From Xestospongia muta (lineage: Eukaryota; Porifera; Demospongiae; Haplosclerida; Petrosiidae), in contig OY848917.1 in NCBI GenBank assembly GCA_963693285.1, positions 31,445,245 through 31,509,244 of the forward strand: a DNA stretch of 64,000 nt, given 5' to 3'. Below are positions 56,397 through 64,000 of this stretch, in pieces. Positions within the stretch are counted from its first letter, which is position 1; every line of letters starts with the position of its first letter. A program made the translations under genes and the position numbers. A model generated the notes under the pieces. It was not told the origin of the DNA and searched no databases. It was given only the letters and a program-made list of their open reading frames with translations.

Positions 56397-56453
56397 GTTT
56401 CCAATCCCGGCGCGTAGTCTATGCTATATATGACATAACACGTAAACAAGAAC

Positions 56454-59400
56454 ATGACGGATAGAGAAGAAGAGTATCCATTGTTGGTAAGATAAAAATA
56501 CATGTTAAAAGTAATAACATAACAATAATTCTAAAGGCTCAACCTAATGATAATTTAGAAGAAGGTGAACTGTATTCTGTATTACCTCCACCCCCTTTTG
56601 AACTAACAAGTCAAAGTTAGTGGATACTAAATAGACTTACATGTATTCTGAGTCAGAAACAAGTGGGGATATGTTAACTGGTCATTATTTATCTTCAATG
56701 CCATGGGTGAGATTGTAGTACATTAATTGTGTGTGTTTACAGTTGACATTAATAATTTACAAACGGTTAGTTCTTCACTAACCAGATGTCAGAACTTGGC
56801 TTCATGATACTAGAATGTTTGTAAACATGCACATCAAAATGAAAATCTTAATTGATATAAAAAATGACAAGCAAAAATGTTAAATTGAACACTCAATCCA
56901 ACAATAGTATAATAAAATAAGCTCATGAATAAAAAATTAATAAATTAATGATATCCAGAAATCCTAACAAAACGTCAAAGCACAACCAGAATCAATACAT
57001 CTTAATTTGTAAATTGCTAAAAAAAGTTTCATTAAAAACATTTGGTAAATGTTTTATCTTATATATTTTATAGGCACTTCATGTAATGTTGTTTTAGTTA
57101 ACTAAATCTAAAACTCTTTTAGTGTAGTTATAAATTACTTAACTATATATAATTAACTAGAGTATTGTGACGAATGCCAAAACTAACTATGACTAACTAG
57201 AGTTATCTACTAACAAAGCAAAATTAACTATAACAAATTGTAAATAACTGTTAACTAAAACTATGCTAATAATTTGATGCATACTTATTCATTTCTATCT
57301 TAATAATGATAGTAATGAATAGCTATTTTTTAGTACAATTGACAATCAATTTTTACGTACTTTTCTTCAAGGTCTGTTAGCTATCACTATATCATTGTAA
57401 AAATTGATTTGTTGATTTAACTAATATATTGTTATACAGGTTACATGTAATAAACCTAATATGATGTAAAAGTAAACATAACAATGTTTTCATTACTAAT
57501 GTACTACTGTTTATGCAGCTGTAGTGCATTAGTAGTAAAAACAGTGTTATGTTTACTTTTACATCATACTACGTTTGCTACATGCAATCTGTATAACAAT
57601 ATATTAGTTAAATCAACAAATCAATTTTTACAGTTATAGTACATTTAGTAACTAAATTACATGCTAAATTGAAATGCCTAGACAAATATACAGAACTGGA
57701 TATTGTTCAGGGTTTTCTTTTAATAAGATGTTCATTTCTATATTACCTTCATTCAATTTAATTTTGTCCTTCATTAGCAAGTATGATAAAAATTTGTTTT
57801 ATTTAGTGTACAGTCTCTATAATCTATACAAACGTACTGAAGAACATATTAAATTTATTGTACTTGTCAAATAATACTTATTTACAATAACAAAATCTAC
57901 ATAAAAATAACTAAATCATTTAGTATAAGAAAAAAAATAAAAACACTACTTCCATGGGATGTGGCATGCAATTCATTCTACCACAGGCTGTCAATGACAG
58001 AAACATTTGTGATCCTTCTGGTTATAACCACACAATAAACATACTGAAATAGTAACACATGATCACAAGTTGCCATGTTTAAGGTTTATATATTCTCTTT
58101 ATATAGCTGTCTTCATTGAACCAGAGCCTTACCAACCACCACCATATCAACCAGTAAGTACAATGTTGTCATATTTAAATTTTTGTTTATTGTCTTTATG
58201 CAATATATGTAAAAATATTTTCATTGATATTATCTTATTGATGTTTTCAAAGTTAGTATAATAATTTCTACATTTTATACTTTACATAAAGGTCAGGAGA
58301 GACAACCTTCATCGTCCAGATGACTACAAGAGAGGTCTTTATTTTGCAATAATTGCCTTCATTGTGGTAACCATAATTGGTACTCCTTTGACATTAGTCT
58401 TCACAATTCCAGCATTGTGTTTAAGTGTTTGGGTAAGTTTTCAATGAATGAACACAATGATGGATGGTAGTATTGTTATGGAAATTGCATACATGTATTT
58501 GTAGTAAAAGACTTCACTGATGGATGTGCTATCAAGTAGGCATGCAAAACATTTGTTCTAACTTAATATTGATGAAGACACAATCAAACATGCTGTCTGA
58601 ATATATTTAAACTTATAACATTAATTACCATGAAGTGATACAATATGCACTCATGTGACAGACTATTAGGTTATGAAGATACAATCCAATAGACAGTGAC
58701 AATGTATTTAGACTTACAGTGTTAATTACCATATGGAACTATTAAGTTATCTAATAAGCCAAAATTAATATGGTAGTTATTATGGATATTATAAGGTTCC
58801 AAGAACAAAGTCTGATACAATGTTCTTACTGTCTGTTAACCTGTATACCATCATGGTACTATAATTATAATACTTTATATGTGAAAGGATTTAGGAAAAA
58901 TTGCCACCACATATTATGTCAAAGGAGGTTGGACACAATAATTCAATCAAAATTACAATATTAACTTATCAGTGGGAGGTGGTGAATGAAATGTGTTTCA
59001 AGTGATATTTAATTATATGATTTAATCACTGCTTTGTCTCTTAAAATAAATGTAAGAGTATAACACTATAATAACAACTTGTGACTTAGCTTTATTGTAC
59101 ATTACCTACGTCCTCCTATCATTTCTATTGACATATGGATCATTTTTTGAAGATTGCTCATACAAAGATAGTTTGACTACAGAGCTCCAATAGAGAAAAC
59201 CTGAAACAAATCTATATTAATCTATGCACTAGCAGTCTAGCAGCCAATCAGTTATTAGTGACTGCAAACAAAAGCACTGTCAATACAAACTGTGTTTGGT
59301 ATTTGTTATATAATTCATGAAGATACAACCAACAAAATAATTTGTTTTAATTTTATTGCTTCTCTGAATTAATATAATTAATATAATTATGCAAAAGCAT

Positions 59401-59730
59401 CTTCAAATAAGCTGTGTTTGTTATTTGTTATTGTTTGCGATCGTTTGATATTTTTTATGCAATTCTTGAAGACACAGTCAACAAAACAGTTTGTTTTATT
59501 TATATTGCTTTTCACTATTAATAATATTAATAAATAATAATATTATTATTATTAATTTTTTAAGTCACATTTTTTTATTTTAGGCTTGGAAGTTACAGGA
59601 ACAAGAACACTACCGACGTAGCGCCAAAGCTATGATGATTTGTGGATATGCACTGGATATTTTTGCTATATTGTTTGCTTATGCTTGTTTTTTTACAATA
59701 TATGCATCTGGTGTGTTTTATCAAGAATAA
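56454..59730 (+). CDS. D7: CD225/dispanin-like two-pass membrane protein
   Basis: Exons 56454-56486, 56537-56615, 58107-58153, 58292-58432 and 59584-59730 encode 148 aa. N-terminus MTDREEEYPLL is acidic like D4. The exon 2 motif is LPPPPFELTSQ: the prolines are kept but the PPxY Tyr is Phe, shared with D4. Exon 3 is VFIEPEPYQPPPYQP. TM1 ends TIPALCLSVW; the loop is QEQEHYRRSAKAM with one Arg to Ser; TM2 reads LFAYACFFTIYASGV and ends FYQE, three residues shorter than D2 through loss of GLN. The frame is open. Intron 2 is long and contains an inverted-repeat element (57387-57639). It is the last copy; nothing like it follows. Confidence 0.75.
57387..57639. mobile_element. MITE-like inverted repeat in D7 intron 2
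   Basis: TGTAAAAATTGATTTGTTGA at the left pairs with TCAACAAATCAATTTTTACA at the right; arms of about 95 bp extend through ATGATGTAAAAGTAAACATA. D4 intron 2 lacks it: around 38160-38185 it reads CACTATATAGTACATTACAT across the empty site, so this is an insertion after the D4/D7 split. Confidence 0.85.
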
Positions 59731-61816
59731 TTATAAGACTCACATTGCATGACATAATTATTTATACAATACTATACATGTATAATTATATTTTATATAT
59801 TTTATCACCAGTTTTATTTTATTGCAGTGAACTTTGTTTTAATTATAGGATGTTGTAAAGTCTGGTTAAAATAATTTTGAGCTGATAGACTAAAACTGAA
59901 AACTTAATTATAGATTTATAGTTATGAATTCCTGTTTGCCATTATACAATCCCTTTATTTGTTCTGTTCAGATTGAATGCACACAACCTTAAATTGTGTT
60001 TGGACTCAAATTATAACTGTTTTATGTAATTTATATTAATGAAACCAAATAATTGAACTGAAATCTATTGTAAATATAAACTTCATTCAGTTAATGTGCA
60101 TTGTTTGTGAATGAAGTTGATGCACATTGTAACTGAATGTAATTTTTGGAATGTTTTATTTCAATTATAAATTGAAAAGTAATGGGAATTTAACATTGTT
60201 TTTCCTATCATCGTATTTGTTATGGTTATTTTCTTACACTAATCCAATGACTATATTATTGTTGTAAAAGTAATGGGAATTTTACATTATAGTTTTAACG
60301 TTGTATTTATAATGTTTATTCCCAATCACTGATCCATCAATTGGATCATTGTTGTAAAACCAATCAATTATTAATTATTATTGTATATTCATTGTTGTAT
60401 TCATGATGTTTTTGTAGAGAAAAGCAATTAAGAAGCTAATATAATTTGAGTGACATTTACATGTCGTTAGGAATCAAAGAATTATGAAATGTCGACTATA
60501 TCACTACTAGCTACCTTACTAACCAAACCTTCGCTAGCCACAACAACTGACATGCTGGGTTGAACCAATACGTAATATGATGAGGAAGGACCTAATATAA
60601 TTAAGGAAATTAAAAAGTTCATATTATCAATTCTAAATAATTCATTATATAATTAGTAATTATTTATCATTATATCATTATATATTAATTTATAAATTAT
60701 GGTGTATATGTTATATTAGTGTTATGGATGAAGTAACCACTTGATCCCATTACAATAGATTTTCTCAAATGCAACAAGCCCACAACTTAAAGCAATAAAC
60801 AATAAGGTCTTATAATCCACGGTCAACAACAAAAAGATGAGGGAGGAAGGGAAGGAGAGGGAGGGAAAGAGACACCTGCATGACACACGTACACATACAG
60901 AGGGAGATCTAGACAGAGAGAGAGACACACACACACAGAAAGGGAGGGAAGAAAAGGGAGAGATAAACATAATTAAAGAAAACTTGATAGATACGGTAGC
61001 TTGCAACTCAAAATTATTGAATCAGCCACAGTATCATTTTTAGTAATCAATGACAGCATAAACTCTGTTGCAATGGTGGCTTTCAAAAAAGCATTTAATT
61101 AAACAGAGCAGGTATAATGCAACAATTAATTTTGATGCAATCTCAGTTAACGTTGAGGGTATCTGTTTATGACCGAAATTAAACTGAACACATAATGCAA
61201 CATCAATACTTTAATGAAGTATATACCAAATAAAATGAGCTAAGAATAATATATACCAAGAACAGAAGATGAATTAACAGAACTGTTGCTTCTAAATTCA
61301 TGAACCCTAAAATTGAAGTCTTACCTAATTGCATTGTAATATTAGTTAAACTTGACTAATATTCTATGAGTAAAGAATTACTTATCTTGCTAGATAGAGT
61401 AAGTTATAATTACTGTATTATGAAGTCTCTATAAATGGAAAAAGAATGAGGAGGTTGACACTACAATTATTGAATTAGTTATTTATAAGCCCTTTTAATT
61501 TTAGTGGTCAACAAAAGCACAAACTCTGTATCATTATGATGGCTTTCAAAAAAGCCATTTATTAGAGCAAAACAGGACTAATTAATGCAAGAGTTAATTT
61601 TACTGAAATCACTGTTAACATTAAGTGTGTCTGTTGTTATGCTTGAATGTTCACACATACACACAAGATATTACTATTATGCTATTATGAAATAATGAAT
61701 GCCAGAGAACAAAATTTTGTCGTGATACATTTAAATAGCAAATAGAGACAAAGATCAAGCTGATATTTTTGAAAAGATGAGAGAGAGAGAGGGAGAGAGA
61801 GAGAGAGAGAGGCAGG

Positions 61817-61863
<47 letters not shown>

Positions 61864-63807
61864 AGAGAGGCACTGTGTCATTTTGTAGGATTGACTAAAT
61901 ATATTTGAGGTTTTCCCATTAACAATTTCATATAATGTACACTAAATATGTACTTCTAATTCATTAACTTACTAATAAAACTTGGAATTCTGAACTTCAG
62001 TTATGCCTAGGTTTCTATTGTCATTGTCAAATCTTTAAAGAGTTGGCTAGATACCCGCCTATGTACACCTTAAAAGGTGTGGCTAGTTTAGCAACAAAAT
62101 ATCAGTTCCATCTCTTTTAGTTACGTAATCCTTACTTTCTTTTACATACAAGGAAACAACAAGAGAACACATGTACATATCATGTTCAAGAACTATTGTA
62201 AAAAAATGTAAACAAGAGTATGTATCATCTCATTCAAATTTCAAAGAAACATTACAGTCAAAGAATGTTTATGTTTATAATAATAACAAAAAAGTATAAT
62301 GATGAGGTTTCTCCAAGGTACCAGTAGTGGTCAGAAAACAAGTACAAGTAATGATGAGTACAGTAGAGGATGGAATAAAACTAGAGAGAGAGAGAGAGAG
62401 AGAGAGAGACGTAGTATCATCAAAGATCCAACAAGTATCTGAGCTTCAATTTAAGTTATATTGATGAATATATTACATCCAAGGGTTCTGAATATTTTCA
62501 AGTCTAATGACAATGTTATTGATTCGTCCTTTTCACTGACAATAGCCTTGAAATAATACATTTAAGCAATATAATTTATATTTTGGAATAAATTAATTAA
62601 ATAAATAAATATTTTGATAAATTCAAATGTAAACAATTGTATCTGTTTGAAAAGATACTATCCTTTGTTCCCCTGTCAAATACTCAACTGCATTCCTAGT
62701 TAACATGCTAACACATCTGGTACCACTGGTTAGGCTGCAGCTCAGTATTACAAGCCAGAAGTCATGCAAAAACTAAACATACATGAAGTTATGATATAAT
62801 TGTTAAGGAGCATACTGTGTGTGTGTGAGAGAGAGGGAATGCCATTAATTTGTACCATGATTTATCTTGTTTTCAAATAAATATCATTATGGTATTAACA
62901 CATGCACTCAATTTAAATCTCTCACAATTATATTACCTTTAAGTTTCACACAACATGTTAACACAGGATTTCCCAAACTATATAACCTATACGCTTTGTC
63001 TTTGAAGTTAGTAGGGAATAAAACTAAAAGGTAAGCTACTATATACTAGATTAATATAATGTCTATTGTGGTCATTTAGAGAGAGAGAATTTATGGTTAT
63101 CCCAGCAAAAGGTATGTTCAGCTACTAAGTAATATGAGTATTACAATGTATGTTTTGAAATATAGATAATATTCAAGTTATAAAGGTAGAACAATTTAAG
63201 TAAGTTATTACACTTCATGATAATACTTATTATTTATTTACTATACAGTGTCGACATACAAATAGACAACAGATCAAGGAAATGTTGTAATAAAACAGAA
63301 TTGATAATTTTTGCTCTTTTTTAAATTTATTGTTTGTTTGCATTAACATTTATCTGTATCATTATTCCACTTTTAGTACTTCATAAACCTTTCAAATAAA
63401 ATACTCTGTTTTTTGTTAACATATCATGATCATTCAGGTTGATAATTTGAATATTTACATTATTGTTATGACTTCATTATTACACAACTATCCTTATGTG
63501 AATGCTTATTTGAAAATCACACTGGATATGGGCTGGTCTCTTTACAAATACTTTTAGAGTCTCAAGTTGGTATGTAATGGACATAAGCTTTGAGGTTGGG
63601 AAAGCTTAACTAACTGTTTACATGTAGAGTGATCAATTTTTTCAGTAATGAATTCATGTTCTCAGTCTTTTTTTATTACTTTTAAACAATGAAATATGAA
63701 ATGTATGGCTGACAATACCGTCTAGATAAGACGCAAAGATCTTGAAAGATAAATAACTCAAAACACATACAACAATCCATTTTGTTAACAACTATTGTGT
63801 TTCTTAC
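59731..63807. other. Right flank, no gene recognised
   Basis: After the D7 3' UTR, array homology ends near 60170. The rest is AT-rich with GA microsatellites at 60840-60960, 61777-61867, 62383-62409 and 62818-62836. The pairs GGTGGCTTTCAAAAAAGCAT (about 61076) and GATGGCTTTCAAAAAAGCCA (about 61538), with neighbouring sequence, show a diverged direct duplication of about 460-bp spacing. Confidence 0.45.
61777..61867. repeat. (GA)n microsatellite
   Basis: Interrupted GA repeat with GGGAG interruptions. The Ser/Leu-rich frames on the minus strand across it are repeat translations. Confidence 0.85.
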
Positions 63808-63859
63808 CTGATCATGGCTTAGCTTGTTCTTGTCAAGTTGGTAGCTCTCTATCTTGATC
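63808..63859 (-). CDS. Possible internal exon of a minus-strand gene
   Basis: On the minus strand TATATAG precedes 52 open bases encoding IKIESYQLDKNKLSHDQ in phase 1, followed by a GTAAGAAA donor at 63807. The size and both splice sites look right for an exon whose neighbours lie beyond the right edge or in 60-63 kb. There is no domain. With so short a stretch, chance cannot be excluded. Confidence 0.35.
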
Positions 63860-64000
63860 CTATATATAACAGATAAATAACACCTCAACATAGTAACATA
63901 AAAGAGGGTGAGATAATAAAATTAAACTTCCTTTAAGTCTCACTACCATGTACTCTTTGGACGGATAACAAAAAGTTAAAAACTCTCAAAATATCAATTT

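Larger units (their letters stand above)
54898..56453 (+). other. D6-D7 intergenic region
   Basis: D6 3' flank, then from about 55500 a block shared with the D4 upstream region, including a degenerate coding remnant (55764-56090). The D7 promoter region has the CACGTG palindrome at 56383-56396 and CTATATATGACATAA about 25 bp before the ATG. Confidence 0.5.

Noticed and set aside
61651..61881. Leu/Ser repeat frames on the minus strand
   Set aside because: Translations of the GA microsatellite, no splice or start context.

Overview
This window looks like nuclear DNA from an early-branching metazoan, most likely a demosponge of the Amphimedon type. It is AT-rich (about 70 percent by eye), genes are cut into many short exons by introns that are often only 50-300 bp, splice sites are canonical GT-AG, and the products include animal families (a RASEF-type EF-hand/Rab GTPase, ankyrin repeats, an axonemal dynein intermediate-chain relic). 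The species is an inference; no rRNA or tRNA gene was seen.

Layout. (1) 1-3.8 kb: the 5' end of an ankyrin-repeat gene running off the left edge on the minus strand, a diverged tandem repeat that may hold alternative first exons, and a small three-exon secreted-protein gene on the plus strand. (2) 4.3-7.6 kb: a nine-exon minus-strand gene for a 384-aa Ser-rich protein I cannot name, carrying KEN-box and D-box-like motifs. A 534-bp interval separates its start codon from that of (3) 8.1-17.4 kb, a complete 17-exon RASEF (Rab45-like) gene of 804 codons with an EF-hand, coiled coil, poly-Gln stretch, Pro-rich linker and C-terminal Rab domain ending in CSC. (4) 17.9-59.7 kb: a head-to-tail array of seven five-exon genes (called D1-D7 here) for roughly 150-aa proteins with a Pro/Tyr-rich N-terminus and two membrane segments, resembling the CD225/dispanin (IFITM-like) architecture. 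All seven read through without a stop and keep all splice sites and phases. (5) 59.7-64 kb: mostly empty, with GA microsatellites and one possible minus-strand exon near the right edge.

How the array arose. Pieces of RASEF (intron 10, exon 11, exon 13, 3' flank) recur in front of D2, D3, D5 and D6, so the original duplicated unit probably ran from inside RASEF through the adjacent D gene. D2/D3/5'-half-of-D4 are matched about 20-22 kb downstream by D5/D6/D7, while the 3' half of D4 and its downstream DNA match D1, including the same truncated hAT element with a nested pogo-like element. One unequal crossover between a D7-type gene and D1 would turn a four-gene array into this seven-gene one and make D4 a chimera. 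Later insertions (a MULE-like element, two MITE-type elements, a 2.9-kb block with a dynein intermediate-chain pseudogene, several inverted duplications) distinguish the blocks. The D copies fall into promoter classes: a GC/CACCC-like box upstream of D1/D2/D3/D5/D6 and a 14-bp CACGTG palindrome upstream of D4/D7.

Exon coordinates come from reading splice consensus and phase by eye. They agree arithmetically, but no transcript was available.
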